64,000 nucleotides of DNA from Talaromyces rugulosus (Eukaryota > Ascomycota > Eurotiomycetes > Eurotiales > Trichocomaceae): assembly GCF_013368755.1 (NCBI RefSeq), contig NC_049563.1:1116001-1180000 (forward strand). Reading direction: 5' to 3'. Made by a program: the position numbers and the translations under genes. This document shows positions 1-11,699 of the stretch, piece after piece. Each line of letters starts with the position of its first letter. The stretch's first letter is position 1. Below the pieces are notes generated by a model that had not been told where the DNA came from, did not search any database, and saw only the letters and a list, made by a program, of their open reading frames with translations.

Positions 1-1027
1 TCACCTTGTGTGGCATAGGGCAACGAAACACAAGTTTCCTGGACACACCAGAAGACACCACCTGGACCAAGACGCACAAATTGAAGCCACCTCGAATCCA
101 TTGGTCCGTAGGTAGAACAGAACAAGTGTCTTGGCTCCGTAGCCTGAGGTGGTGCTTGACCAGAGCTGCGATCGAATTTCTTTGCGCCCAGAGGTCATCG
201 TATAGCTTATGGATTGCGGGAAGATAGCTCAGTCTGTTGATAACATTGTATTCCTCCTCATGAGCAGAGTCATACGATATGGGGGATCGCCCGTCGATTT
301 CGAGCCTTTCAGGCATAGCAATGGGTCCGACGAGCCGATGTAAGGAGGTATAGTTCGCGATGCTCAAGGTTATTCGTCGATTTCATCCTCGGAGTTTCTG
401 CCATGGCCAGAATGCGTCACCGTTCAGACAGCAATCTTACTATTAAATGCCATGACTAGGGCTGCATCCGAGCACCGTGGTAATTAACTGTAATAAGAAC
501 ACGATCGTCGTTTCCTGCAGCCTCGGTTGGTCAGCTAATTAACACCCAGCTTGTTCGTGTTAGTGTTGTTGGCTGTCAGCCTGTAGACGTCGGCGGCTAC
601 GAATTGGCTAGTTAGTTGACGACTCCACAACCCTCTCTCCCCAACACGCACGCCCAGACTCCTGGTCCCAGGCGCAAACAAGCAACCCATGAGAGCCGCT
701 GTGGAATCATCAACTGTTTCAATCGCCAGTCCCCGTTCACGAGCAATGTGACTAGAGAGATCGCCAATCCTCGCCGACGTCGCCCTCGCTAGCTCCCAGG
801 TCTTCTCTTCTTCCCCTCCATCGCGCGTGCAAACAAACCAGCCTGCGTCATCCAAGCCTCGTCACACTTGCTCACGGCGTCGTCCCTGAAGAGGACTAGG
901 ACTGATGCGACAAATCCTCTCAGCGCCATCTCCCTGATCGTCACTCCGCTCGCTCTCCCCGTCAACTGACCCTTCGTTTCCCTCTCGTGACGCTCGCTCA
1001 TGGTGGCCGGGCCAGCGTCTCTTGAAG
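1..1027. other. Left-edge intergenic region, no gene recognised
   Basis: Several overlapping open frames of 60-110 codons occur on both strands, but none shows a recognisable motif or a matching splice structure, so I treat them as chance frames. The right end must hold the promoter and 5' UTR of the arrestin-like gene that starts at 1028. Confidence 0.5.
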
Positions 1028-2338
1028 ATGGCCGCCTTTGTGCGAGTGTCTGGTCCGCCGAATGGTAACTTTCTCATCGGCTACCCGGGCATATCAGCGA
1101 CGCTGGTGAGTTGATTATCTTTACATCTCTCCACTCTGTGCTAACCCCCGCTCCTTACAGCCGCGTATCGAAGGCAAAGTCGAGATCCGTCCCAGCGTGG
1201 GCATCACTGCCCCTGTCAACGTTTCGCTCGTTACCGTCTGTCTCCAGCGCCGAGAAAGCATACACCCGTCTGCCGACTCGGTCACGAAGAAACGCCTTGC
1301 CGCGCCCCGGAAAGAAATCACCGAGTTGGTCGGCAAGGAAATGCTGTTGTTTCGATGCGCCGCCGGCCGAGACTATGAAGAAGTCATATCCATGGACCTG
1401 CCGTTTATGCTATTCATCCCGTATGGAAGGGGTGCTCAGGAGTCATCTCGAAAAGTGCCCGCTGCCAGCATTCAATTACCTAGTCGAACGGCCGAAACAT
1501 ACTACGAAATAGTCGTCACAGTCCAACAAGGCCCGTCCGAGCAAAGGAAATACACCTTTCCCGTTCCCATATGTCGATACGATACCCTGTCCACGTTTGG
1601 AATGTACAACCGACCAGAAACGTCGGAGAAGGTCACGGATCATCTGGTCACTCTCGGCATATCGCTACCACGGTGGTCCTACGGGCCACTTGACCCTGTG
1701 AGCGTATATGTCAGACTGTCTCCGAATCTAGACTGGATTAGCAAAGCGAAAAAAGTCACCATCAACAAACTTACCATCGGCATTGATGAGGAGATTGTAT
1801 ACAACCATGAAGGCGACGAGTCCAGCCGCAAGGTAAAGACTCTCGTGAAGCGCACGGAGGCTGTGGGCATCAAACTTCCCGAGCAAGGGTATTCCACGAA
1901 TTTAGGTCTTGTGTTTCCAACAAAGGATTTACGAGACTCGGACGGTATTCTACCAAGAGGAAAAATGGCATTTCCTTCTTACGCAGTGACCGGGTTTACG
2001 ACCACTGCCAGCCTTTACAAGATTGAATATTATCTTACTGTCAAGGTTTGTATGATGATACTCCCAGTGGAACTTTCGCTTACCTGCATTACTAGGCACA
2101 CCTTACATCGGCGAGAGACATTGTCATCCGCCAACCGATCGTCGTATGTCCCATCGACCATGCTGGGTGCAAAGAGGAGATGGAGGCAATAGAGCATTCG
2201 GCACGGGACGCCGCATTTCTAAATCCCGAAAACCCGATGCTACCAAATCCAACGATAGTGCGCTTTCGCGATCACAACGCTCTTGCTACGCTGGGCGTCG
2301 CTGTTGTTGGGAAACAGAGGAAACCATTAATAGACTGA
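1028..2338 (+). CDS. Arrestin-like (S-antigen N-terminal fold) protein
   Basis: Three exons: 1028-1105, 1161-2045 and 2096-2338, giving 402 residues; both introns are GT-AG and all joins keep frame. The protein lacks a signal peptide and membrane segments and is rich in beta-strand-type alternation throughout. An early segment (IEGKVEIRPS, about residue 30) resembles the start of fungal arrestin N-terminal domains, and the later strands (YEIVVTVQQG; VTINKLTIGIDEEI) fit the two-lobed beta-sandwich. In fungi, arrestin-related proteins act as adaptors that bring ubiquitin ligases to plasma-membrane transporters. I see no clear PPxY motif, which such adaptors often carry to bind Rsp5-type ligases, so this member may work differently. 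The family assignment rests on recalled similarity. Confidence 0.72.
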
Positions 2339-2921
2339 ATTGCCATGGATTCGACAGTCAGTTTTTTTTTTATGGTTTCTTGTTGCCAAATCTATATGAA
2401 GATTCCCGCAGCCTGTCGAAAAGACGGGGCAATCTTCTACAAATTCCGGTCATGGCAGTCCTGTATAAAGGAATTACACGAGTGGACAGTCTTGTCTGCT
2501 CCCACCGACCGCAAGGCGGACTTTGGCAGATCATGATGATACGCGTTATGATCGTTCTATTGTTGAGCATTTCTTTCTTCTTTTCGGAGTATGAGCCAAT
2601 GATTACAGGGGTGACGGCGGCGCTCTGATACCCACGTGGCGATATGTTATACTTGTTGCTTGATTCCGTGGGTGAAATGAGTATTGTGCATGGATTGGAG
2701 TTGAAGCATGGTGTTTTTATTTATAATTTTCTGGGGGTATTTTGTAGGCAGGGAGTAATTCTACATGGTGGTGTTTCTAGTGGTTTTAGACCAGTAAACA
2801 GCACACATTGGATATAGCATATTATGAACAGAAGTTTTTTTTAAAAAAATACCAAAGTCATCCATAAATGTACATCGATGTGACTGACTATATCAGTCCC
2901 AACTTAGAAAGAAACCTTGTG
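2339..2921. other. Convergent 3' intergenic region
   Basis: It lies between the stop of the arrestin-like gene and the stop of the minus-strand small gene. It is AT-rich, with a run of T followed by A near 2835-2851, and should hold both 3' UTRs. The plus-strand frame 2146-2628 only reads through the last arrestin exon. I see no separate gene. Confidence 0.5.
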
Positions 2922-3210
2922 CTATGAATTCTTATCACTCAAGTTCAGCAATTCCATTGCTTGTGTGAGCATCGTGGGATCCAGAGGTACCGGTTTCTCA
3001 GGTTTCAAGTTTTCTTCGATTTGTTTTATGCAGTTTCTCAGTGTTTGTAGGACGTCTTTGTATTGTTGTGACGAGGGGCCGAATGTGTTTGATGTGTTTT
3101 GCAGGTTGGTAGATATCTAGATAGGCTATTAATTGATGGTTCTTGTAAAGAATAACACTACTTACCTGTGAAAGAAGGTCATCAAAGTACTCCTGGGTGG
3201 GAGCAGACAT
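2922..3210 (-). CDS. Small conserved-looking protein of 79 residues, function unknown
   Basis: Two exons read on the minus strand: 3210-3166 and 3116-2922, with a 49-bp GT-AG intron (donor gtaagt, acceptor ctag). The join gives an uninterrupted 79-residue acidic to neutral, probably helical protein. It starts MSAPTQEYFDDLLSQ and has a central leucine-rich amphipathic stretch (VLQTLRNCIKQIEEN, about residues 39-53). There is no signal peptide or membrane segment. The size, helical character and clean intron suggest a small subunit of a larger complex, but I cannot name one. The support for reality is the canonical intron that restores an open frame exactly. Confidence 0.6.
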
Positions 3211-3427
3211 TTTGGCTCTAAATGAAGATTTTGTCTGCTTGAAAAGGCTTTATCTAGATTTTTCGGTCTCTGAAGCGCCCCGCCATCTTTAAATATTTCC
3301 CCGCGTCCATCTTGATAAGACATAAACCAACCGCTTAGCTGGTACAAAGCTTGTGTTTATTTGGCTATTGGAAAGAATAAAGTTTCTTTCTATCGATGTG
3401 TTTCCGCAAAGCATAACCATAAAAAAG

Positions 3428-4150
3428 TTAAAGACACCGTGCAACCGCAAACCTCCTTAGAATAGGCTCGTCCAGGAGCTTGTCCAGCAAACTCGCATCC
3501 ATATCGACCAGAAGCATCATGTCTCTATCCGGTAGCGATGGCAAGATAATTTGTTTACCCTCAAGAGGCCCGTTTCTCGGCGCTCGTACCGCAGTCATGC
3601 TCCAGTCGAGTTTGCCCCGATCAAGCGAGTAAAGCGGAAAAGAAAACCACGAGGTTTGCGAGCAGTTGTTTTCGGGGCTATCGAGGCTAGCTGTGATACG
3701 CAGGCGTCGACATTAGTATCATCCAGGTTATTGATCAGAGTCATTACATCATTGGTGCACTTGCTATCTGCTTTTGGAAATGCTCTGTGGAAGATACTGG
3801 CCAAATCGGCCAGATTCAGCGAGCTGTTCAACATCTTGCGAATCAGTACTGATGGCGTCGCACTGCACAGCAGACAGCACCCAAGGTGTCACGGTGTATC
3901 CTTGGCTCCATACGGTTCCATTAATACGTAGTATCTTGTCCTCCTTCGAGCGTCTTTGGGGGGGTTGGACGGCTTGTACAGCGCAACAAAGCAACGCCAG
4001 CACAGCGTCGTTGGTCGATATCAATTTCTGGTCTGATGGCTCGGTGCAATTTCCGGGGGCGTTTGCTCTCTCAAAGCATGCAGAGACTCTGGAGAAAAGT
4101 AAAACAACTGAGCTCGTTGGTTTGCATCCGTCACCTCTGGCGTTGGACAA
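3428..4150 (-). pseudogene. Degraded coding-like patch in three minus-strand frames
   Basis: Three partly overlapping minus-strand frames each read like protein: 4150-3764 (including VTPWVLSAVQCDAIS), 3834-3595 (LADLASIFHRAFPKAD) and about 3712-3428 (GKQIILPSLPDRDMMLLVDMD, about 94 codons, ending in TAA at 3430-3428). I tried the obvious GT-AG pairs and could not join them into one frame. That suggests either a gene broken by indels or an unusual exon arrangement I missed. I do not recognise the product. The plus-strand frames over the same bases look like shadows. Confidence 0.33.
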
Positions 4151-5162
4151 GCAGCAGCCTATCTGCCTATCATTCCCTTTATCATGTCCTATACTTTGAC
4201 CATTACTATCCGAGCAAAACAGGTTTGGGGGATGTGCTATATGCTAATAGAACACCATGCCGGTTACTCATACGGTTACCTAATTTCTGCAATCAGCAGA
4301 TCAAGGGGGCCAATGAAGAGGTAGAACACTATTTGAACATCTCGATGTAAACAGTCAAATGCACCCCCTTATCTCAGCGTGTTTCGGTTTCCTATGCAGT
4401 GGTGTCTCAAGTATGGTTCTCTTTTTTTCCCCATCCATCAAATATCAGCCAGGTCAATGGCAACTGACTCTGCCATCTTGAATAAAAAGAACACGCACCC
4501 CTGTCGGTCTAGACATTGGCCGTCATCAGTGGCTGGACTGGAAGCGCATAGATACCTAGACGAAATAACGCAGTGTGGACTGAACTAGGACTACTGATTC
4601 ATACTCTCCTTGGTAGGGTTACTTTCACTTCGTAAAGCAATAGCTTTCTAACATCTGTTGTACAAAGGCGATGCGTATGTCAACGGGACGGGTGACGACA
4701 CTGGGAACGCTCTAGACCAACTACTTGGGCATGAAATACTGTATGACCACAATGGGAAATGAAAAGGAACCATTACATAGCATTGATTTACATGTACTAT
4801 TGGTCAGAGAGCAAATTCGGAATTCTTACTATGGCATCCTATCATTTTGCCTTCGTACTTCTCTTCGAATAATGTCATTGAGGATATGTCCATTCGTTTA
4901 TACAGTCCTCAATTTCAAAATATAAGCCTCAATAGCTAACTGTATTTAAATATTTAGAGTTGAAGTTTAACAAACAGTATTGAATTTAATTTAATACTAC
5001 AAAATAAGCTCGACGCAGCGGGGCCGCTAAAACCGGCAGCACCGAATTTCCCCACTGCCTTTTTTCTTCGTCTTTATTTTATTTCAATGTCCCTGCAGGT
5101 CGATAATTTCTTACTGCAACGTCAACCTACCCATATCTGAGCTCTCCGATATTGGCGAAAGC
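4151..5162. other. Intergenic region upstream of sen54
   Basis: Only short unrelated open frames are present. The stretch around 4920-5000 is very AT-rich. The last 100 bases, pyrimidine-rich on the plus strand, fit the 5' UTR and promoter of sen54. No RNA gene was recognised. Confidence 0.5.
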
Positions 5163-6632
5163 ATGGCCGACGTTGACGAAGATGCGATCCCCCGCCCCGC
5201 GCCTGGCAGCTCTGCGGCGCAGGCAGACACTGATCTCTCCGACGAAGTGCAGGACTTTCGCTTTCTGAACAGCCTCAACATGTAACGAAGACTTACTCTC
5301 AAAAAATTTTTGTTCCCTCTGACTAATTCTTTGTCTGCAGCCTCAACACCGAAAACGGTACACTTCCCCGCCGCGGCGAAAAGGATTACGAGCCCAACCC
5401 TACAGAACTCCAGTTCGATGTGCTATCCGCGTCTCGGAGAGCAATGCACAATGCAATCTCCCATCCTCGTCTGCACTCGTCAAAAACGAATATGATTGGA
5501 ATATACGCTCCGGATGGACCTACTCCGCTCGTGACCAATGTCGTCAAAGAACCGGCGCAAAACGACGGAGACGGAGACGGAGACGCGGCAGCAGCAAAAC
5601 CTGCGAAAGTGGTCAAAGACCCAATGAGCGGAATACCGGCAGAGTCGTGTGTTTATGTTCAAAATCCCAAGGGAATCCATTTCAAATCGACGGGCAAGAT
5701 GGACCGCTGGAATCGGGCGTGGCTGCTGCCGGAAGAGGCATTGTATTATCTGGAGAGAGGAACACTGGATATCAGATGGCCAGCGTCGATTACCGCGCCT
5801 CTTCAAGAAGGCGACGAAGAGTCAGGATTGCCGATGAGCTTGCAAGCCGCGTATGCATGCTTAATTGGACAGTCGGGTCTCACCTTGGAGAGGTTTTCTG
5901 TTTATACGGGGTTGAGACGAGTAGGATATACCCTTATCCGAGCTCCCTCATGGTACGGGGATCAGGATGAAGATGACTTGGGTGTGGATGACGAGATTGA
6001 ACATGGTCCCTCTTTCACAGCGAGCATTTCCAACTCGTGGAATCGGCTATATTCCTCGGTATCCAACCTTTTTGGGGAGAATTATTCAGAACAAGGTCCT
6101 CTGATCGGCCTTAATATACCCCACAGCTACAGTGCGCATATCCTTTCATTATCTAAGGGTTAAAACTAACCATTTCACAGATGACATATTCCGAAAACTC
6201 GCCATCATCCCCGTGGAAGCGGTAGACCAGAAGAAACCGCCTCGCCGCCAGACAGAAGCCCCCTTTCAATTCGCATACCATGTCTACAAGCCATCTACAC
6301 CATTCAAGAAAACCGCACCTCCCGAGCCAGATTTCCGCATCGCTGTCGTCGACGCACGCACCCAGACGACGATTCCTACACTGACACAGATACGAGCTCT
6401 CGTTGAAACAAGCCCATTAACCCCCCCACGTGGTGACAGGGTGCAGCACCAGCTGTACATGCGTCTCCGGCATGGGTATCGCAGTGCTATTCTCGCCGTG
6501 GTCGATCAGGGTATCGTCAGTTACATGCGTTTTACGGATGCAGGATTTTCCAATGAAAAACTCTACGAGATCCAAGGGCCTCCCAAGGGGAATAAGGGTG
6601 GCTTCCGAGGTAAGGGTCGACACAGGCGATGA
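5163..6632 (+). CDS. sen54: tRNA-splicing endonuclease subunit Sen54
   Basis: Three exons: 5163-5281, 5341-6131 and 6181-6632, encoding 453 residues. The N-terminal domain carries the family pattern of a tryptophan-rich helix-strand segment (RWNRAWLLPEEALYYLERG) followed by LTLERFSVYTGLRRVGY, as in Sen54 proteins. Sen54 is a structural subunit of the heterotetrameric Sen2-Sen34-Sen15-Sen54 nuclease, which cuts introns from precursor tRNAs. It has no catalytic triad of its own and pairs with Sen2. A GGAGAC tandem repeat near 5564-5586 encodes a short Asp-Gly run in a linker between the start and the conserved domain. The C-terminus is Gly/Arg/Lys-rich and basic, which fits RNA contact. Confidence 0.9.
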
Positions 6633-7849
6633 GACTGTTACAAGACTTTTTTTTTGTCCCTTGGACCTTGGATCTTATAAGCCATGATCAGCTGGCTATT
6701 ATACCTCGCCATTGTTCCCCGGAACAAGCCCTGTAGCCTATATAAAAGAGGACTCGGGCTGAAGAGGGGAAAGGCCGGACAGATATCCGGCTTTTAGAAG
6801 TTGATCTCCCATCGTCTTTAGATCAGCTGTCTATGGAGTGATACAAGACAGGCGATGATGCTCAGATGGGCTGCACAGCGGCAGCAGTTACAACCAGTCA
6901 TACAACAGCCAGACACACAAGCATGAACCCAAGGCAGGCTTCTTGGGGGGAAACTTCTGAGAAACAAGGTTGCGCAAATGTATGCATGTGTATTCGTTTA
7001 GATACCTCTAGACGCCAAAGCAAAAAACCGGATATCATAATTCGTACCATCAAACAGTCTCCTCATACCTAAACACCGTAATGAAATAACTATATATATC
7101 TAGTCAGTCTCATTATCAAATATAGACCTTTGAATTGTCTACCTACCTCAGGTATCCAGATAGTCCGCCGCCATCAGCAACTCCAAACACAGCTCTGGCG
7201 GAATATCCATGTCGGCCACATTGCTCTGTTCTTTATTTTTCTCATTGTAGCAAAAATATTCGCAGACTTTTTCCAGGACCACGCCACTATACAAAAATAT
7301 CTCTCATATTAGCCCGATTTTTTCTGATATGGGTATGTATATCCATCGCGCGCGTGGGAAAGTGGGAATAACGAACGTGATGTTTTCAAGAACGCAGCGA
7401 CCCGTTACGGCTTCGGAGAAATTACCTAGCGAGAGGGAGAATATATTAGTTAACGAGAGCTTGATAGATTTTAAGGTGATAACAGGAGATGGAGAGACAA
7501 ACTGCTAGGTTCCAGCATTCGCCGTATTGTGCCTGAGATGCAAGCCGTGCTGCGAGGGAGGACAAATTCAAACCCGTCGCTGGAGACCAGCGTGACAAAG
7601 TCTGCTGACGCCATCTGATCTGTAGATCTCAAAAAAAGCCCTACTGATGATTAGCAGTTGGAGTGCTGAGCGCGATCGCGATCCGCGGTCAAGAAAAGCC
7701 CGCAAACGCAGTTTCTTATCGATAACTAGGAAACCCCCCGACCTGGTCCGTGCTCAAGCTGCGGAGACATCCTTGACATTGATTCATCAATATAACAATT
7801 CTACTCTTCCCTATCCCTTTGCTCTTTGATGAAATTTTTTTTTTTCATA
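6633..7849. other. Intergenic region with a TATA-like box and a hairpin
   Basis: No convincing protein gene. A TATA-like string lies at about 6739-6747 and a GC-rich inverted repeat followed by TTTT at about 6769-6796. The rest has short open frames only. The last part is the promoter of the reductase gene at 7850. Confidence 0.45.
6769..6796 (+). repeat. Inverted repeat (hairpin) followed by a T run
   Basis: The arms GCCGGA and TCCGGC are perfect reverse complements around a six-base loop. A G-T wobble and three A-T pairs extend the stem outward to about 10 pairs. It sits about 140-165 bases after the sen54 stop, so it may fold in the 3' UTR, or it may belong to an unrecognised transcript. 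Confidence 0.5.
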
Positions 7850-9036
7850 ATGACGTCCAGACCAAGCACAGGCTTATTCCGCCACATCGAGCATCTCCGC
7901 ACGCCGACATGCCTCTGTCAAGCCCCATTGACCCGACGAACCCACATATCATCAACATCCGTAACGACGACAACAGCAGCAAAAACTAGACGCTTGTCTA
8001 CTCGCGCAAACCCAGAAAACACAATAAACACCCGCCTCTCCGAGCGCACAGCTCTGATCACAGGTGGCTCCTCCGGAATTGGCTATGCAATAGCAGAACG
8101 CTTCTTGCAAGAAGGCGCGCGCCGCGTAATCCTCGTCGGTCGACAGCGGAAAAATCTGCAAGATGCTGCTGACCAGCTAATGCGTTCGTTGGCATTTACC
8201 CAAGAAAATGGAGATGGCATCAGCAGTAGCAGTAGCGAGGTTGCTACTCGTATGCCCGAGGAGGATCGAAGTCGGCCTAATACTACGATACCGGGGGATG
8301 ATAGGATACAGCTATTAGTGGGGGATATCTCCACGGTCAAAACGTGGATGGGGGAGCTTGAAAAGGAAATGGTATGGATATCTAGTCTATGATTCTCGTG
8401 AATGGCGCAATACTAACAGTAAGTCTAGGCAAACGTCGACATTCTAATCAACGCCGCCGGGATATCCCTCTCCAACATCCTCGCCAAAACCTCGCCAGAC
8501 GACATCTCGCAAACCCTGCAGACAAACCTCGAAGGCGCCATTCTCACATCCCGCGCTCTGCTGCGAGCATGCATACGCACACGTGCCAAGAACCACAGTA
8601 GTAGTTCGAATCAGAGTGGACCGTTGCGCTCTCGATGTATCATCAACATCTCATCGCTCCTCGCACTAAAAGGAATTACCGGGACAGTCCCATACGCAGC
8701 ATCCAAAGCCGGTGTATTAGGTCTGACGAGTTCCATGGCAGTTGAAGCTGCTGAGATGCTGAGGGGGAGCAAAGTGGTGTTGCGCAGTAATGCGATTGTG
8801 CCGGGGTATATTCAGACGCCAATGGTTGAGAGTAAGAATCCATGACATACAATATGGAGAACACACTAACTAGGATAGACTTCAGCAAGGATCATGTAAA
8901 CTCACTGCACACGCGCATTCCCCTAAACAGGTTCGGCGATCCGCGAGAAGTCGCAGATGCAGCTGTTTTTCTGGCGACCAACGAGTACGCCAACAATTGC
9001 ATTTTAAACCTCGATGGTGGCTTGAGTGCTGTATAA
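7850..9036 (+). CDS. Mitochondrial-type 3-oxoacyl-[ACP] reductase (short-chain dehydrogenase)
   Basis: Three exons: 7850-8371, 8429-8831 and 8879-9036, giving 360 residues. The short-chain dehydrogenase marks are all present: the cofactor loop TGGSSGIG at about residue 71, NAAG, the catalytic Ser in ISSLLALKG, YAASK (Tyr 263, Lys 267), and the C-terminal NLDGG. The first 65 residues are Ser/Thr/Arg-rich with few acids, which fits a mitochondrial presequence. The likely reaction is NADPH-dependent reduction of 3-oxoacyl-ACP in mitochondrial fatty acid synthesis (yeast Oar1 role). An in-frame ATG at 7829 would add seven residues, mostly Phe encoded by the T run; I prefer 7850. A Ser-rich insertion near residues 125-130 lengthens the protein relative to bacterial FabG. 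Confidence 0.82.
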
Positions 9037-9371
9037 AATAAGAAAAAGTTCAAGGTTTAAAGTCAAATGTCTCCATTCGTATACTAAGAGGCATCGGTCA
9101 TCGGTCGAAACGTTCAAAACCGTGGAGCATACCCATACGTTTTCAAATGTTCATGCCCGAATCAAATCTCTTGCTGCGCCATCACAAACACCTTTTGTAT
9201 AAGCCAGATCTCTCAATCACAGACTTCCATGCATCTAATGTTGAGCTGAAACCAAAATCCCACCTCCAACTCCAGTAAATGCCCTTTTGAATGAAAAAAA
9301 ATATATTATACACAAAATTATAAAAAAAGAAATCCATAAAGCTTGGCCGTTATAAGTCGCTTCAGGTCGTC
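9037..9371. other. Convergent 3' intergenic region
   Basis: This stretch separates the stops of the reductase and uba2. It is AT-rich, with A-rich runs near 9293-9330 that could act in 3' end formation of either gene. No gene seen. Confidence 0.5.
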
Positions 9372-11699
9372 TTAATCATCAATGAGAATGGCGCCAGTCT
9401 CGGGGTCGTCGAGGACGATCGGCTCATTGCTTTCGCCGTTGCCCTGTGCAAGACGTTTAGCATCTGGAGCTCCGTCAAGACCGTCTTTTTCGTCATCGCG
9501 TTTGCGTTTGCCAGTTGCGCCGTTGATTGCCGTTCCATTGAGAGGTTCTTCAGATGGTGGCTTTTGCGGGGGTTTCTTGGAGATTTGAATGTCGTGCGCA
9601 AGAGACACGGCACTTTTCTCAGGTGTTGGCTTGGCTCTACATGTTTGTTAGTATCAGTGACTCGCGAGTAGGATATGGACATACCTTTCCACCACGGCAA
9701 GCTCTACATTGACAAAAGGTTCCTCGTCCTTTTCATCAATCACCACAAGTAGGCTCTCGGCTTTGACGCCAAGTTCCGTGAGCTTTTTCGGCAGGTTGTC
9801 ATCCAGGTCGGGGTCGTAAATCATGCCCGCATCAGTATTGATTGAGAATTCGTCGCCGTAGTTGAGTTTACTGCGAATGACATTTTCAACGAGGTCGTTC
9901 AGAGTGGCATGCTCAAGGTCGACAAAAATCTGTCCTTGGGCGACTGAGCAGATGGCGCAGTAAGGGTTAGGAGGCCGCAAGCTGTCCGTGTTAATGGCGC
10001 GAACGCCGGAGCGCTCCAGGAAAACCATCTTAGAATGTTCATAGTCGTCTTTTAACACCTTAAAGGCTTGAAGCACGCAAAGACCAGCCGTCATTGCATT
10101 CGTCGTAGCAATGGCAGGAATAATATTTCCAGCCATTTCTAAACAGTAAATCAGCACCAATATGCGCTTTTAGAATGAACAAGGCTTACGCTTGATTTCA
10201 AACTTGGACTTTGTGTCAATACCAAAGGCAACAGAGCGTAGATTGGCACTAGCAGCGACAAAGTCCAATGTATCGACGTCGTCCTTGTCAAAGGTAATCA
10301 CCGGTTCGAGATCTCCATCTTTGTTCTCCTGAAGCTCTTTCAGACGCTTCCCGAGGCGGTTGAGACTATAGATTATTAGCCATGACTTAAAAAACTGACG
10401 CCGTTCCTCCTACCTGTCCTTGAAAACTACCAAGTCTTCTTCTGTGGTCCACACTTTCTGGTCATTTTGAGAGACACTGGCATCGATATCGCTGGCGTTC
10501 TCTAGAACCGTCTTGTAATCCAAAGCAGTTGGCGGTTTTCGCGTCTTCCACATATCATCCATGCTTCGCAGGCGCGCGATATCATCTTTGAAGACTTTGT
10601 CGAACACTTTTTGCGCAAAATCTTCAGACCCTATGGATGCGCGAATCGTTTTGAGAGCTTGAGCTTCGTGGCGCAAATTTTCAATTTCCTCCGCTAAAAC
10701 CAATCAGCATATAAAATTAGGATCGTAGGTTGAGGTGATAATTTACCGTTTTCTGAGTCCTCGCTGTGGTCAAACCCGTCCTGGTCGCCGTCGGTTTCAC
10801 TTGTTCCAAAAAGCTCACTAGGAAAGGTCAGTCAACGTCGCAAGGCGGGTTTCAGGGCTAGTTACGGCAGAAGATAACTCTTTGCCCACACTATGCAGTG
10901 GATCGGCTGGCTCGGGGTACTGCGGATCGTGCAGACGGGAAAGGTCTTTGGAGTCTCCTTGGGATTGCAATCGTAGCACTCTGTGAGATTCTAAGAGGTA
11001 CGTTAATAAAGCGCACCTTCCATGGCGTCCGTACATGTTGCCTCACCTTCTTGATCACCTGCACCTGTCCATTGAAGCCCGTTGTACCACTTTCCACTAG
11101 GGGGACGTTGGCGGCCAAGCACATGCGATTCACGTGGCGACGAGCGTCTAGATTGTCAAGGGCATTGAAGACGAGGTCGAAGCTTTTGAACCAGTCGATG
11201 TTAAACTGGGCATCCTTGATGTTCGCATGGTATGCTTCCAGCTTTGTATCGGGCCGGAATTTGCCTGCGACCTCCTTTGCGACCTGCATGACGGGATCCC
11301 CATTAGCTAGGGTAAAGCAAGCAGCAGATCATCCACATACCAGAGCCTTCGGCTTTTTTATATGCTCATGACGAAACAAAAACTGGCGATTCAGATTGCT
11401 CAGGTCGATGGTGTCGAGATCGATGATGTGTATTTCGCCGAAGCCGGTGAGCACGAGGTTCTTGAGCAGCTCGCAGCCGATTCCGCCAGCGCCAACCAAG
11501 AGCACGCGAGACTGCCAGGACCATTCAATTAGCTGAGAGTCAAAGATGACGGTGACGATGACGAAGAGTAAGGAATGGAATCAGAGAACAGGAGGCATTT
11601 ATTTACCTCGCGAATGCGCCTGGACAAGGTGCCGAGCGAGCGCTTCAGATAAGCGTCTCGCGGCGCAGCCTGGGTAGCGGTTGGTTGTTGCGATTCCAT
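9372..11699 (-). CDS. uba2: SUMO-activating enzyme E1 catalytic subunit Uba2
   Basis: Nine exons on the minus strand: 11699-11607, 11511-11341, 11283-11047, 10990-10866, 10817-10747, 10693-10414, 10365-10190, 10138-9685 and 9636-9372. They join in frame to 623 residues. The adenylation domain has the nucleotide loop [13 protein letters not shown] and the [16 protein letters not shown] motif. The catalytic cysteine is in PVCTIRSTP (Cys 187). The ubiquitin-fold domain follows near residues 450-540. The basic KRKRDD stretch near the C-terminus is a likely nuclear signal, and the tail ends with an acidic IVLDD-type sequence that could bind SUMO. With Aos1 it activates SUMO by adenylation and thioester transfer to Ubc9. 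Confidence 0.95.

Noticed and set aside
2339..2628. Continuation of the arrestin-like frame through 2628
   Set aside because: The long frame 2146-2628 is in another phase from the spliced gene, whose in-frame stop is at 2336-2338.
3500..4150. Possible mating-type (MAT alpha-box) gene
   Set aside because: I compared the visible segments with the alpha-box pattern in memory and saw no match, and the usual flanking genes (APN2, SLA2) are not here.
6769..6796. Rho-independent terminator
   Set aside because: The hairpin plus T run resembles a bacterial terminator, but the DNA is eukaryotic, so that mechanism does not apply.
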